The notes below the pieces were generated by a model. It did not search any database, was not told where the DNA came from, and saw nothing but the letters and a program-made list of their open reading frames with translations. Position numbers and translations under genes: made by a program. A stretch of 64,000 nucleotides of DNA from Quillaja saponaria (Eukaryota > Streptophyta > Magnoliopsida > Fabales > Quillajaceae): the NCBI GenBank assembly GCA_029379385.1, contig CM055613.1, positions 12,232,001 through 12,296,000 on the forward strand. The letters are read 5' to 3'. This document shows positions 21,050-34,117 of the stretch, one piece after another. Every line of letters starts with the position of its first letter. The stretch's first letter is position 1.

Positions 21050-23270
21050 ATTTGATGAGGGTTGAAGGGAAGTTCAATTCTTTTTGTGATAGTGGCATAT
21101 GAATTTTCAAATACGATAAAAATTCATTCTCAAAGATAGGATTCACATTTTACTTGGTGGCACTCTTTATTCTTGTTCTTTTTTTTAATTTCTAAAGGAG
21201 AAGGATTCGTCTTCCTAGCATATTATTAGTGTTAGAATACGGACTTTTGAACCCAAACACGTACTGATTGATATGAAATCACAACCACACACTCAGAATT
21301 AAAAGAATAAATTTAAGTAAAACTTATTTTTTTATTAGAGAAGCCGAGTGCAAGAAACTAAATGTTCATGCACTTGGTCTTCTTCTAAATTAAATCTAAA
21401 AGTCATTGTATAAGATTCCCATTGCATACAGTAAAGCAATCTCAGCAAAAAGTCACCTGCATACAGATAGCCCCAGAACTGTACAGAAGCTTTCTAAAAG
21501 ATGAGTAGCCCAAGCATCAACTGTCACTCATATAAAGGTAGCATAAATCACATTATTCATTGATCATGTACATGTCCCATTCAGATGCCAAATGCAAAAT
21601 TTCAAACATTTAGTAGGTCTTTTTCAATTATAATGAGTTTTTACACTTGTTGATTGACACACTACAGAGACAGTTCCTGCTAAGTAATAGTGTATTGAAG
21701 CACAGGGGAAGGGGAAGGTACTGATCATTACTCAGCAATTGATCCATAATCCTCATTACCTGATTACCACCTTCTATGCTTGAAAGCACATATTAATGCA
21801 AATCCACTTTGAAGGAAAGGCATCCAATTCCCATGGCCATGATTGAACCTCTACCTATCTTTGAATCTTTCTGTCTGTCAAATATGGGTTCACATGGACC
21901 CAGATTCCCTTCCCACTACTACTTATGGCCGTCATAGTTGGTCCCTTTACATAAAATATAGCTGAATATTGTAGCCTATAAATTCAACTTATGCTCTTGC
22001 CTGCTAATTCCTCATTGCAGAGTAGAGGCCAGAGAGTTCTTCGTTTCAATCAAAAGGCTGGAACCAATCCAAGTAGTCACAGTTTCTCATATGGAAAAAA
22101 TCGATAATGTAATATTATTGTTTTTTTTTTTTTTTTTTTTTATGCAAAAGTTAATTTAGTATATAAAAAATCTCACCGTTTTGTTTTTTTTAAAAATAAT
22201 TTTTTATATATAGATTTTTTTCTCCCATATAAACTCAATCTTTATTTTTTTGTTTTACTTTCTCATAGAATAATTTTTTTTTAAAATTCTCTGGTTTTTT
22301 CTTCATGTTTTTAATGTTCTCTTTTACTTAAAAATGATTTTTTTCACAACAATGAGTTGGTCTGAGGGAGGTTTATGCAAGAAAAACAATAATTATATCT
22401 TTTTTTCTATTTTTAATGCATTTTTGTGAATTTTTCTTTTTAATTTTATTTGTGAACTCTAAACTACGTACAAATGGCAAAAAGTAATTACAAATTGGAT
22501 AGAAGAATAACACATGTAGTGCACGTGTAAGCACATGAGCATTATTTTATTAATTTAGATGAAAATTGAACTTTTCAATATTTTTTAAACTCCAGAGAGT
22601 TGATGTAATATGCTATATAAACAGTAAAACAACAAAAGAATAGAGTGTGAAAAGCTCTAAAAATATACATACAAAACATAAAAGTGTAAAAAGCTCTAAA
22701 AACATCCATACGCACATCAATTGCACAAAGAAAGTGAATGGTTATGTACAGAAAGAATGTCAACCAACGAGTCTATAGAGATCCAAAAAGTAATCAGATG
22801 ACACAGATGATAAAGGAGCAAAAGAAACACCTATGAAATTTGTCTCATAAACAAAACTTCCCCGAAAGGGGAAACTGAAGGACAATCAAAACTAATATTT
22901 TGGTAATATTTGGGGTTCATCCATACCAGCCCAAGGTAAGCACAAGAACATTGTAGCAAAAAAAAAAAAGAAAAAAAAAAAGGTAACCACAAGAACATCA
23001 TGTCAACCAAGTCATCCCACGCATCACGGCATGCACCCTGCTCCTCCTCCACGAAAACTCAAGATAAATTATGTACAAAAATCCCGCCTAGGATCCAAGA
23101 ATTTGTCAATCCTCGAAGCAATCCCCAAAGAATGAAACTAATTTCACTGGATATTGACTCAGCTATGAGTCACAAAAAAGTCATCTATAATTCAGTTGAA
23201 ATCCCTTGTGAGGAGTCAAGCTACATCCAGCTCCCTTTACGTAAACAGGAATGAACAATTTTTCTGGAAG
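21050..23270. other. Intergenic tract between the Gly-rich and GT17 genes
   Basis: Upstream sequence of the Gly-rich gene at the left, then T-rich runs (22,115-22,450) and the probable 3' untranslated region of the GT17 gene at the right. No open frame here has family similarity I recognise. Confidence 0.55.
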
Positions 23271-23271
23271 A

Positions 23272-25480
23272 TCAACCACTTTCTCTTATGCAATTTCCAG
23301 GCAAAAGAAATTTATACTTATCTGCATTCTCCAGAAGATACGATGGAAGATGAACTGCAGAGTAGGAATGGGGTATTGGTCCCATCTTACCAATGATTTC
23401 CTTAAAGGTGTACTCCTCCGGAAGCATGTCAAATAAATCAGCACCCTCGCAAATTACTCTCTGTACTCTTTTTGGATTTAAAAAACGAGAGAACCTAACT
23501 CTATCAAAGTGGCTGTAGGCTTTCATCTTAAATATGAACTCACTGACATGGCGGAAGCAAAAGCTACAATGCCACCCTGCATCTGCCAGTAACACATCTG
23601 ACTGGCGATAATGCGCATACCTTGTCTTACCAGTTTGATAACTATGGACTGAAGCTCTCCAGCTGTTATTATCCACTAGAAACTCAAAAGAATAAATATA
23701 ATTCTTCAACTGAAGATGAAGGACTGGAGGTGTGTCATCACACCACCTTAAGAGATTAATTGTGTGCGCACTTGGTATCTCGTCAACATCAGACATGATC
23801 AACAAGTCGTCATCTGAAATACCCGCTATCTTAAGAAGCTGATCCAGTGCTACTCGCTGATATGCCTCCTCAATAAATGGGTTTTCTCCTTTCTTAAATC
23901 TCCCACTGATTGTCCCATAAGTTAAACGAGGCTCAATAAATTTGAACTTATCTTTGTTGCTACCAAAAACCAGAGGCTTTGGCAATCCAGTAAATGTTGA
24001 ATTTGACTCAAGGAGAACAAACTGTGTTATGTAGGGGTACAATTCTTTCCAACGTATGGTGAGGATTTCTATCTCATTACTGAACAGGATAGCATCATAA
24101 ACACGCCTTGGGTACTCCCTGATTCCCCAGCCATGAAGTTTGCAGAGGTTCTCCATTGTCACATTCTCATTATAATAGTGTGGGATAACATTGAAAGGTT
24201 TTGGAGGTGATTCCCATAGTGGGCGCAGAAAGTAAGAAATCTTTTGCCCATGCAGATAGATTCCAAAGATGCATGTTGGGACAATTGCAAAAAGAAAGAT
24301 GTAAGTTTTTATATCTACCCCATGTAAAATGCAGCGGAGTCTTGACATACTCAATACTCGACTTGATTCCTGCACATTGGAAATAGCATATCAGTAAACA
24401 TTCAACTTTCAGTTAATCAATTTGCCACTCAAGACAGTCAGAGAACTTAGACAAATATAAAAACTACAGTAAATTTAGCATATTCAAGGAAAATATAACT
24501 TCAAAAGGTATTCACTCATGCTCCGTTTACTTTTGCAGATAAGCAATACGTAACATTTAGAAGTAAACATCAACTGTGTTCTAAGAAAACATAGGCAGCT
24601 AGGGGCAACTGTGATTAAAAGACATAAACTGCACAATGGCATGGACTTGAGAAGAATGCAACAATAAAACCTAACACCACATAGAAAGAAAATTACCAAA
24701 ACTGCAACTCCTGGTAAACTCTAATTCGTAGCACAATGTTGCATTGTGTTTACATTCCAAGACCCCCACCCTCCATCCCCGGATAAAAGATAAAAGGAGA
24801 AAAGGAAAATAAATAATTCACATAACTTCCTCTTCTCAAAGACTTGTTTGTATTTAATAATAAACACAGAAATATCCTGCAGATTTTGCAAAATCAGTTA
24901 GCAAGACCCTCCAATACCAAAATAAGAAAACCTATTCTCTGCCTCCAGTAGCAGATTTTCCTGTATCAATCTGCGCAGAAAGACATCAAAATCACTAGCA
25001 CATATCAGATAATTGACAACCAACTCTAGGGTTAGGAGGCGACACGGAGCGCCGAGGATTTTTGGAAACCCGAGAGAGATATGAATCGTCAGTCTAATTG
25101 CCGGAAGCTATTTTTGTTATTTTAATTATCTCTTTTTTACCCAACGTGGAACCTGGCTGCCACAAAAAAATTGCATCCTAGACAAAAAAGTAAAGGGTTT
25201 TTATTTCTCCGGTCTCAGCCGAACCAATGTATAAAATTCAGGCAAGTTTCATATTTTCTCAGAAACCAAACAATACCCAGAAAGGTAAAACCAATTACTG
25301 GAGGTAAAAAATTCGGAAGCAAGACTGAGTAATAGATCAAGGTTTTTTGCCTTTAGGAAAAGCATTAACAAGAAAAAGAAATAAAAAAGAAAATTTTACC
25401 TGCCCACAAACATCACCGCAGATATCATCAGTCTTCTTGGAACAGTAATGGCCTCCAGTCTCTCCCATCATCCACCACAT
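23272..25480 (-). CDS. GT17 family beta-1,4-N-acetylglucosaminyltransferase-like protein, two exons, 392 aa
   Basis: Exon 1 is 25480-25400 ([16 protein letters not shown], 27 codons). A 1.03 kb intron follows, and exon 2 is 24369-23272; the join is in phase 0. The protein is a type II membrane protein: a short cytosolic tail with several Cys, one anchor (about residues 47-66) and a luminal glycosyltransferase domain. Family landmarks include [47 protein letters not shown], the DVD metal-binding motif at 221-223 ([11 protein letters not shown]), [23 protein letters not shown] and [19 protein letters not shown]. Animal GT17 enzymes add a bisecting GlcNAc to N-glycans. Plant members are named by similarity, and their true acceptor is uncertain because bisected glycans are not typical of plants. 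Golgi location is inferred. All motifs are intact. Position corresponds to At1g67880 from memory. Confidence 0.9.
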
Positions 25481-25860
25481 TTTACCACTTGTACCCAATT
25501 AAAATTAAATCACGACCACAATCCCTGTCTGTCACAATTCCTCAATCAGATCGACCTTCAACACGGAATTTCCCAAATGTCCGCCCGCAAATATGATCCG
25601 ACTGGGACTAATAATCCTTGACAGAATCAAAAACTTCTGAGATTTAGTCCTAACCGGAAACCCTTTCTCAGCTTCAAGATATTTTCAGAAAATCCGAGTT
25701 CGATTAGGATTAGGATTAGGAAATGGAAAGAATGTTTTTTTTCTTTTTCTTTCCTGGGTAAGAGAAAATTGATGAGAAAATTGACAAGCAACGAGAAAGA
25801 GAGAGAAAACCCCCCAACGACTACGTAATGACTAATTCAGAAAGAGAGAGAGAGTAAAGC
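25481..25860 (-). promoter_or_regulatory. Probable leader and start region of the GT17 gene
   Basis: On the minus strand this is CT/GA-rich, with CTCTCTCTCT-like runs at about 25,800-25,855 and three AATCCT units at about 25,698-25,720. Pyrimidine-rich leaders are common near plant transcription starts. Exact start not determined. Confidence 0.4.
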
Positions 25861-26268
25861 TGTGGCCTTTCTGGTAATGGGTGTCACTTGTCGAAGGATT
25901 TTGCAAAGAAAGAATTTTCAATGGCAAAGGCAGGCAAAGCCGTTTGTTTCCTTTTGTCTTTGTATAATCAAGCACTTCTCCCAAATAATGCCCTCTCTGA
26001 TATTTATTTTATATAATATAATATTTAATTGCTCTGTTTAATTCTTTTTAATTTTACATAATAGACCATGAATTAAGGGGAAATTTGAGGGTATATTAGT
26101 AATATAAGGAAGTATATGTTTTAGTCTGGGTCCCCACGCTTTCCATCGATTGACTGGCTCAAGACAACTTTTATCTTTGTTTTTTAATGATATTTTTTCT
26201 TCGTAACTAAGTTTATGTAATATTCAAGTGAGTATCCCTTTTCTTTGTGATTTCTATTTCCAGAAACT

Positions 26269-26288
26269 GCCACGTGTCAATACGTGGC
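26269..26288. promoter_or_regulatory. Paired G-box/ACGT elements upstream of the GT17 gene
   Basis: GCCACGTGTC at 26269-26278 and TACGTGGC at 26281-26288 give two ACGT cores within 20 bases, about 800 bases upstream of the GT17 start codon. The spacing resembles ABRE plus coupling-element pairs. The target gene is inferred from proximity. Confidence 0.45.
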
Positions 26289-26299
26289 AAAAATGTGTG

Positions 26300-26879
26300 C
26301 GATTTGGTTTGTTACCAAGACTTAGTTGCGTCGTCGTTTACTATGTAACGAAGGTCGGCTTTTCCTGCACAGTTTTGGAATATGATAAAAAAGTTGGGCT
26401 CCTACAAAAAACAAGACAAGTCCGTTGCAATTCGGATGATTAAGATATGAGAGACCAAAGTGGGGCCTGCAATGAGGTGGAGGTTCGTTTAATTCTTTCA
26501 ATGTGAATGTGGACCCCTACCACGAGCTTCTCAAGTGATTGATTTTGATCTGTTTTTATTTATTTATTATTTTTTCAAGATAATTAAAATTTTACAAAAC
26601 ATGATTTAACAACTATTATTTAACACCGATAGGTTTTCTTCGTGACATTATGAAAATAAAATTACTATAAACTTTTTAGTTTTAGCTTAAATGTTTTTTC
26701 TTTTTGTTTTGAATTGAAAAAGTGATTTGTCTGAGTTTTTAATGATCTGAATGGTTTATTTTTATCTGAACAACAAATAATTTTAATACAAATTAATTCT
26801 TAAAACAAAATATACATATTTTGTCCATATTAAAGGTGAGTTTAATTTGTTTGCTCGTAAATTATGATTTAGATGTTAG

Positions 26880-26913
<34 letters not shown>

Positions 26914-28570
26914 TGGATAATTTTAAAAATTATGATTGCAAATGATAATTTGAGATGTTTTGCTTTTTTGGTATATAAATTATCAGAATAGACATCCATA
27001 GATTACAAAATTATTGAAATAATGACAGAAAAAAAAAAACTTCAATTTATAGAAAAGGGCAATGAGAGCATTTTTGTCTATTAGGTCACTTTTTTTTTTT
27101 AAATAACAATCTTATGTGACAATTGCATTCAATTAAAAAATAATTATAGTTATAATTATTATTTATTTGTAAATAAATATATTTATAAAAAGTTAAAAAA
27201 AAATAAAAAATTAAAAGGACAAGCATCATTTGCAACCTAGTTTGCTTCTCCAACGGCAAGAGCCAAACTAAACAAGCACTAAATTCGGACTTGACTTGTT
27301 TGCTTTTAGACAAAGTAAAGTTCAAAGTGTTCACCTAAAACTTATTAGTCTAAGAGCCACTTTGAAACATATATTTCATTTTTGGAGTTAGAAAATTACG
27401 TTTAGCTTATATAATAACATGTTTGATTGGAACTGAAATCACTTTTGGTCAAATATTCAATACAGTTTAACTCATTTTTTATAAATTATTCATGTGTAGC
27501 TTTTCCAAAACACATTTATACCAAAATAAAAGATACATTTTTTATATTATTTTTCATAAAAATAACTGAATATTTTTTTTTAATATCCTTATTATTCAAC
27601 ATTACTTTTTTAGATACTTAACTAAACACAAAATAGATTATGCTAAAATCAATTATTTCAAAATCTCTCCTAACAAAATTTATTATCCAAAATATTGATT
27701 TTGAAACAACTAACCAAGCTAGCTGTAAATCAAATTGAGATGGATTGAATTCAGTTTGTTTACTTACTGATTTTTAAAATAAAATTCAAACTTAACTCTT
27801 TTGCATATAAATCTATATTGAATAAGTCACAAATAAATTATATTCATTGACGCTCTTATGCTTTAGAAAACATAAGATTGTTATATTAGAAATGACTTTT
27901 TATATCATTATATAAACTCCGTTTACTCTATCTGGTTGGACCGACCAAATTGACAAGTTGGGTGACTCAACATGCATTTTGACCAATCTAAATGATTTTT
28001 TTTTTTTTTTTGCTGAAATGATAATCTAAATGACTTATTATATAAAACATTTCCTTATTATCGTTAACATTTCCATGTGAGGTAGGTAACCACTTTCTTT
28101 ATTTTTCTCTTTTTTTGGTACAAAGGTAACCAATTTCTTTATGTAATTGAGAATTGAAAACGTCATCCTAAAGTTCACTTCTTTTTTCTATAAACAAAAA
28201 ACTACCAACCTGTCCAGTTCTTTTCTCAAGATTTTATTTCTTATTATAAGAAAAAAAAAAGAAAAAAAAAAAGGATATTTACTTCATTTTGTTCTACTTT
28301 AATTAATATATAATATATGTTTTTCTGCCGTTGGTTTTTTTTTTTTTTTTTTTAATAAAAAAAATTAGATTAAATATTTTTTGTCACTATTAGTTTAAGT
28401 TTTTAATGTAATTTATCATGATATTAGACATACTTTTGATATCAACATTTTCACTTGACAAAGTTATTAAATTCACGTGTCAGTCCAATTAATAATTATA
28501 TATCGAACCCAAATATAAAGAAAATGTTAATATCTAAATGATTAAATATCTTTGCTCATATATTAGAAAT
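26300..28570. other. AT-rich intergenic tract
   Basis: No gene seen. Contains a TA microsatellite at about 26,883-26,911 and several long T or A runs (for example 28,338-28,352). Open frames here are short and have no family features. Confidence 0.6.
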
Positions 28571-28575
28571 TTGTA

Positions 28576-29630
28576 TATTAAGGAATTGATTGATGATTTA
28601 TTAACACTAATTCTAATATTATAATCAAACCATCAATTAATTTAAAATTAAGATAATTATATTACTGCAATTGTAATTAACATAATTAAGGTCTAATTAT
28701 GAGTAAAATTATAAACCAAATTATAGAAAAACTCTATAATCATCTTAGTAGTACTTATAAATTAAAGGTTCTATCATTGTAAATGAGTGAGCAAGTGAGC
28801 TTAACACATAGCCATATAATAAATTTATTTTACTCTCTTTTGGTGGAGAAAGCCGAGAGTTGAACCATGTATATCTTGTCTCTCTTTACCTTGTCATTTG
28901 CTTTGTTAATTCTTAAACTTCTACACGGTATCATAGACTCAAAAGTTCAAATGAGAAAATTAATCCTGAGTAGTTGCAGTATGATGGATTTTACTATCAA
29001 AGACTCTCATGACGTCTCGTAGTGAGGCAAAAAGTGTGACAAGAACCCTATGAGAGTATCTCAACAAATATTCTCAAGGAAGTGCAACAAGAACCCCTGA
29101 CAAAATGTTTGAGCTTTGCATTGTAATAAGGTGCCAAAAGAGTGCAATAAGACGTTGCTTCCATCAAGACTTATGTTAGCTTGTAATTATTTCAAGAGAA
29201 GGCAAAAAATCAAGACAATGAACATCCATTATTTACGATTCCAAGAATATTCATCTTGCGGGAGAGTATTAAGGAATTGATTATGATTTAATGATGATTT
29301 ATTGAGACTAATTCTAATATTACAATCAAATCATCAATCAACCCCAAATTAAAATAATCATATTATTGTAATTGTAATTAATAGAAAATTATGACTATAA
29401 TCATAAACAAAATTTTTGGGAAAAGTATGCCTTAATTATATCATACTATAATTATTTTTGTAGTACTTAAATTAAAGGCTCTACCATTCTTAATGAGTGA
29501 GTGAGTAAGCATAACACACCACATAGTCATGGAATAAATCTATTTTACTCTCCTCTTGTAGAGTAGGTTGAGGCCGAGCCACATATCTTATCTCTCTTTA
29601 TCTTGTCATTAGCCTCGTTAAACTTCTACA
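28576..29630 (+). mobile_element. TRIM-type miniature LTR retroelement
   Basis: Two direct terminal repeats (28576-28925, about 350 bases, and 29267-29630, about 364 bases) both begin TATTAAGGAATTGAT and end AACTTCTACA. They enclose about 340 non-coding bases. Directly after the first repeat is GGTATCATAGACTC, similar to the initiator-Met tRNA binding site TGGTATCAGAGC. Directly before the second is a purine-rich GCGGGAGAG, as a polypurine tract. No gag or pol is present, so it was mobilised in trans. The repeats differ by small indels and many substitutions, so the insertion is not recent. A target-site duplication is not clear. Confidence 0.75.
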
Positions 29631-30819
29631 ATATATATATATATATATATATACTATTTTAAAATCAGAACACCCTTATATAGTCCTTCGACTTTAATTG
29701 CTTCTTTTTATCATAAATTTCTCTACAATATCCTTATTTATAATTTTTTACTCTTTTAGGTTACATGGTATTTTTTTTCAATTTAATTTATTTTAAAAAA
29801 ATTATTTAAAAAATATCTTCTAGTAACTTGTTATTATTTTATCTAAATAAAAAATAAAAACAATATTCCTACGTTTATCCATATCAAATTAATTTTTTTC
29901 AAAAGTTAACTAACTAAAAATTCATTCACGCATAATTGAATAATTACTTTCTACTTAAACCAACTAATATATGTAATTACCATAAAAAAATATTTTTTCA
30001 AAATTACTGTAGTGCGTGTGATAATACCTGTATGTATATAACATATTTTCTTCACTTTAAAAGATAAGCATGAAATAAAAGATACTGGTATCTGTTCGTC
30101 TTTCCAAGAACATATTCATGATCATGTGCTTTACATTATTTACATTATTTTTTTTTTTTCTGTTTCTCACAACCTTCCTAATTTTATATTGTTCCCTAAA
30201 TTGTATCCCACGAAAAGATAGCATATACGATGGCTACAAAGGCTAAAAAATAAAGGGTCCAGGAAAGGCATTTTGCAACAGCTAGCAAGCAAGAATTATG
30301 GAACCGTGTTGTGCATATTAAAAGTAGGGTATCTCACCCTTTACACAAAAAAAAAATATAAAAAAATTAAATATAGTAGGGTATCTCGACCTAGCTGGAA
30401 GTCTCCGACAAGTAGAAGAGAACTTTAGTGCCTTAATTTTAGGGGCCTTGCTGGACAAAAGGCTTAGGGCATTTGAGCAATCTCTGTTTTCGATGGGGCT
30501 TACTGGACCAAAAGTTTGGTGCATATGATCCATATCTGTTTCTTATGGGAACTGGTATCTATATGGGTTTTACTGGACTAAAAAGCATGGGCTAGGACAA
30601 AAAAGAGATTTCAAGTATTGTATTGATGCTTTGGAGAAGTTCTTTCAGTTTGTATATAATTGCCCTTTTCTATGATAACCCAATTTTGAGTCTGCACTTT
30701 TCAAGTCTTTCCAATTTGTAGTCTTTTTTGTGCATGTTCTCTTTTCCTTTTGTTCAGTTTACTACTTTAATTTCAGGAACTTCTTTATGAAGATATAAAC
30801 TTAATTTGATCGTTCAAGG
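29630..30819. other. Intergenic tract left of the pararetrovirus
   Basis: Starts with an AT microsatellite (29,630-29,654). At about 30,440-30,600 there are three loose tandem units around GGGGCTTACTGGACCAAAAG (starting near 30,442, 30,494 and 30,565). No gene seen. Confidence 0.5.
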
Positions 30820-30925
30820 AAATAGGCAGAAGCGGAAATGTTTTTTACAAGGAGAGTACAATGTAGAGAAAGTAGTAAGGAGATGAAGAGAGGGTTTGAT
30901 GGTTCGATGCCTCTTCAAGAGAAAT

Positions 30926-30945
30926 ATTCATCCTTTAAATAGAAA
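30926..30945 (-). promoter_or_regulatory. Pararetroviral TATA region
   Basis: On the minus strand TATTTAAAGG, preceded by T-rich sequence and followed by the conserved leader segment that recurs at 44,857-45,006. The equivalent TATA (TTTAAATAG on the plus strand) is kept in the second copy. Confidence 0.5.
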
Positions 30946-32389
30946 AAAAATAGATAAAAAAGGAATATTTTCTAGATAAGATTATAAGATAAGAAAGAAT
31001 CTGCATTATCTCATCTCTTTTTTTGGCTGGAAAGTAAATTTCTTTTAGATAAAGATGATATTCTCTATCTTGCTTTATCTAAGCTGTATTGTCAGATAGT
31101 GACTTTTCATGATTCCATCATGTTGGCGATATTATATTCTGTAACACTATCAAATAAGTTAGCACCATCACTTCGATTATCATTGTCGGCTGCACGATCA
31201 ACTAGCTCTTGCTCCATTATTGCATCAGAGATCAAATCTTCATAACCTTCTACCTCAAAAATTTTGATTTTTGTAAATATTTGATCACAAAGAAATATTT
31301 ATTTTTCGGATATTTTATATTGCACAGGAATCATTGTTGCAAAAATTCTTTTTCTATCGATTATGGAAAAATAATCTCCACTTTCAATATAATTTATCTT
31401 TCTGACCAACTGTTAAAGACTTCTGATATAATACTGTTCTCCTGTGATTACTTTTCGAGCACTAAGTGTCTCATCAGTATTTGATAAGTCAAAATCATGA
31501 TTAGCTGTTTTGGTTAAAATCCTTAGTTGATTAGGTTAATAGAATTTTTTTTTTTTCTTTGAAAAGATCCTATCATACTAGTGATATTGAGAGTGAACAT
31601 GCTATTTTCTTTGTCTTACATAATAGTATAAAGAATCATGATTTTGAGGAATGAGCATAATCCTGAAATTTTGTCAAATTTTTCTTTTTCAAGAATTATT
31701 GTTTTCACAAATCCCATCGCAACACTTTATATGTCAAGAGATTCAAAAGATGCACAAAAGGTCAATTTTGAAATGTTGATTATATCCCAATACTTAGAGG
31801 TGATAGCGATATTGAAAGAAAATTGTTCTAAGTCTTCTATGAGCTTGAAATGACGAGCATTGTCTATGCTGCTTGTAATTTTAGGAGAATTATCTTAGCT
31901 TTTTCATAGAAACTAATTCTCTTTACTTTTTGAAAAACTGGATAATTGTCTTGTTGACTTCCTAATAATTTGGATAATTTAAAAATAGAATTAATTTCAT
32001 CAAAATCAACCTTTTTATCCTACTGCACTTCTTTTAGAACTTTTTTAGTTAGAATTTATAATTTTTAAAAATATTGGCTTGATTAACTAATTATTCTGCT
32101 AATTTTTCCATGTATTTTCTTAAGGTTATTTTCTTTTCAAGGATATGAGATTTCTAAACACCATTTAAGGGGTGATAAATATTATCTAGTAATCCTAGAT
32201 TATAGAAATCTGAGAATTGTTTAGTTTCTTCTTTCTTTTCTTCAAAAATTAATTTTTTTGCATTATGCACTGTTTATGCATATGACCTTGGCTGACTTAT
32301 CCAGTTTTGTGCATATTGAAAATAATGATGAGGGTTATATGTCATAAGCTGAGGTAGTTGATATTATAATTGTTTACTATACATAGGTC

Positions 32390-32570
32390 GTGGGAGAAAA
32401 TTGGCATATGCTGGATGTATAGGTCTAGTAAAGGAAAATCTTAAAGCATTAGGATTGCTTGAGGATTGTCCTAGTTTAGCATTATTCATTGCTTTTGGTT
32501 TTAATGTTTGTCATTCTTCTGTAACTTCAGCTAAAGATTTATTACCTTTATCTTTTTTCGGCTCACTCAT
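32390..32570 (-). pseudogene. Pararetroviral ORF2 start fragment
   Basis: A frame opens MSEPKKDKGNKSLAEV on the minus strand, 80 or so bases after the RNase H region, is stopped by TGA after about 19 codons and then continues in frame. The remaining 1.3 kb to the viral promoter contains only short frames. I do not recognise the product. Confidence 0.45.
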
Positions 32571-32659
32571 TTCTGCTCAAGAAATCTGCAAGAAAATTTT
32601 TGTTACTTTTAATATGTTATATATCAAAAAGATATTGACAAATAAAATTATACCACCTA

Positions 32660-33830
32660 ATTCTTCTTAGATTTTCTTCTCCTGTCTGGATTTAAGAAAA
32701 AAAATTTATTGCTTGATTGTCAGTTCTAATAAGAAATTTTTGTAATGCGAGATAATATGAAATCTTTTTAAACCCTTTTTTTATGGCTAAAAGTACTTTT
32801 TCATAAATAATATAATTAATTTCATTAGACTTAAATTTTCCTGAATTATAGCTGCAAATTTTTTATTCTTTGCTTACTACAACTTTTAAAACTACTCTCC
32901 AATGTTCATTATTGACATCAGTTTCTAATATTAGTTTATTTCATTATTTAGGAAAATAAACAGTAGGCAAATTTTTTATATCATCTTTGATTTTCTTAAT
33001 TAATTTAGAATCTTTTTCTTCCCAAAAAAATTATTTATTCTTTTTGAGTTTTCTAATAAAGGTTTTCTTTTTTAGATAAATCTCTTATAAAATTTCTTCC
33101 ATGTTTACAATTTCAAAAAAAATTGTAGTTGTTTTGTATCTATAATTTCATTAGGAAAATCTTTTATTTTTATAAGAATATGTTCCTGCAACTTAATCCT
33201 TTTTGGAGTTAATTTTAATCCTAAGAATTCTATTTCCTGTTTTTCTACTTATATTTTCTTGGGATTCAGGATAATTCCATGTTTTATGAAAATATCTCAA
33301 ACTTGTTTTAAATATCTTTTATGTTCTTTTTCTGTTTTAGAAAAAACAAGAACATCATCTCTATAAACAATACAAAATTCTTTAACATTTTCAAAAATAT
33401 TATTCATCCATTTTTGAAATTTTTTGGAGCATTACATAGACCAAATGACATAATAGTCTATTGATAATGTCCATATAGAGCACTAAAAGCAGTCAAAGGT
33501 TTTGACTCTTCAGTTAAATTTTAATTGCCAGAAACCTGATTTGCAATCAAATTTACTAAAATATTTAGCTAGTCTTGTTTGATTAACAAGAACATAGTTT
33601 TTAGGTATGAAATAACCATTAAATTCAAGATTTTGGTTTAATCTATTGTAATTAATGATCATTCTAGCTTTTTCTCTTTTTATTTCAGAATGATTTCTTA
33701 CCATAAAAGTGGGACTAGAATGAGGACTAATAGTTGGTTTTATTAATCCTTTTTCTAAAAAGTCTTTAATTTGAATTTCAAATTTCTCTATATCTTGTCT
33801 AGTATAGACCATTGATTTGATCTTTATTAT
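32660..33830 (-). pseudogene. Pararetroviral reverse transcriptase / RNase H, broken
   Basis: The N-terminal part is an open stretch at 33510-33812 with the caulimovirid signatures LLEKGLI-like, SPHSSP, MVRNHSEIKR and FDCKSGFWQLK. After stops and a frameshift, the catalytic box appears as YRDD (about 33,354-33,365) followed by VLVFSKTEKEH. RNase H remnants with ETD-x-NNEHW and RTDNQ lie at about 32,690-32,930. It is interrupted at several points and contains no intact polyprotein. Confidence 0.75.
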
Positions 33831-34117
33831 TTTATTAGGATCTAATAACTTGAGGCTACAATATCTAGGACTTTTTTCCCATAACTTTAGGGGATCTTCA
33901 CTGAAATTTGGTTCTAATTGTTTATATAACCAATGTGAAGTTTCTAAAATTTGAATTTCACATTTCTTTTTAAAATGTTCAAATCTTTTATCCCATATAT
34001 TTATGTTCTACAAGTATAGGTATAAACATTTTTTGTCGATATAAAGTGAACTTTAAGAAATTATTATCTAATTTTAGAAAATATTTTTGTAAAAAATTAT
34101 TTCGTAATGACTTATCT

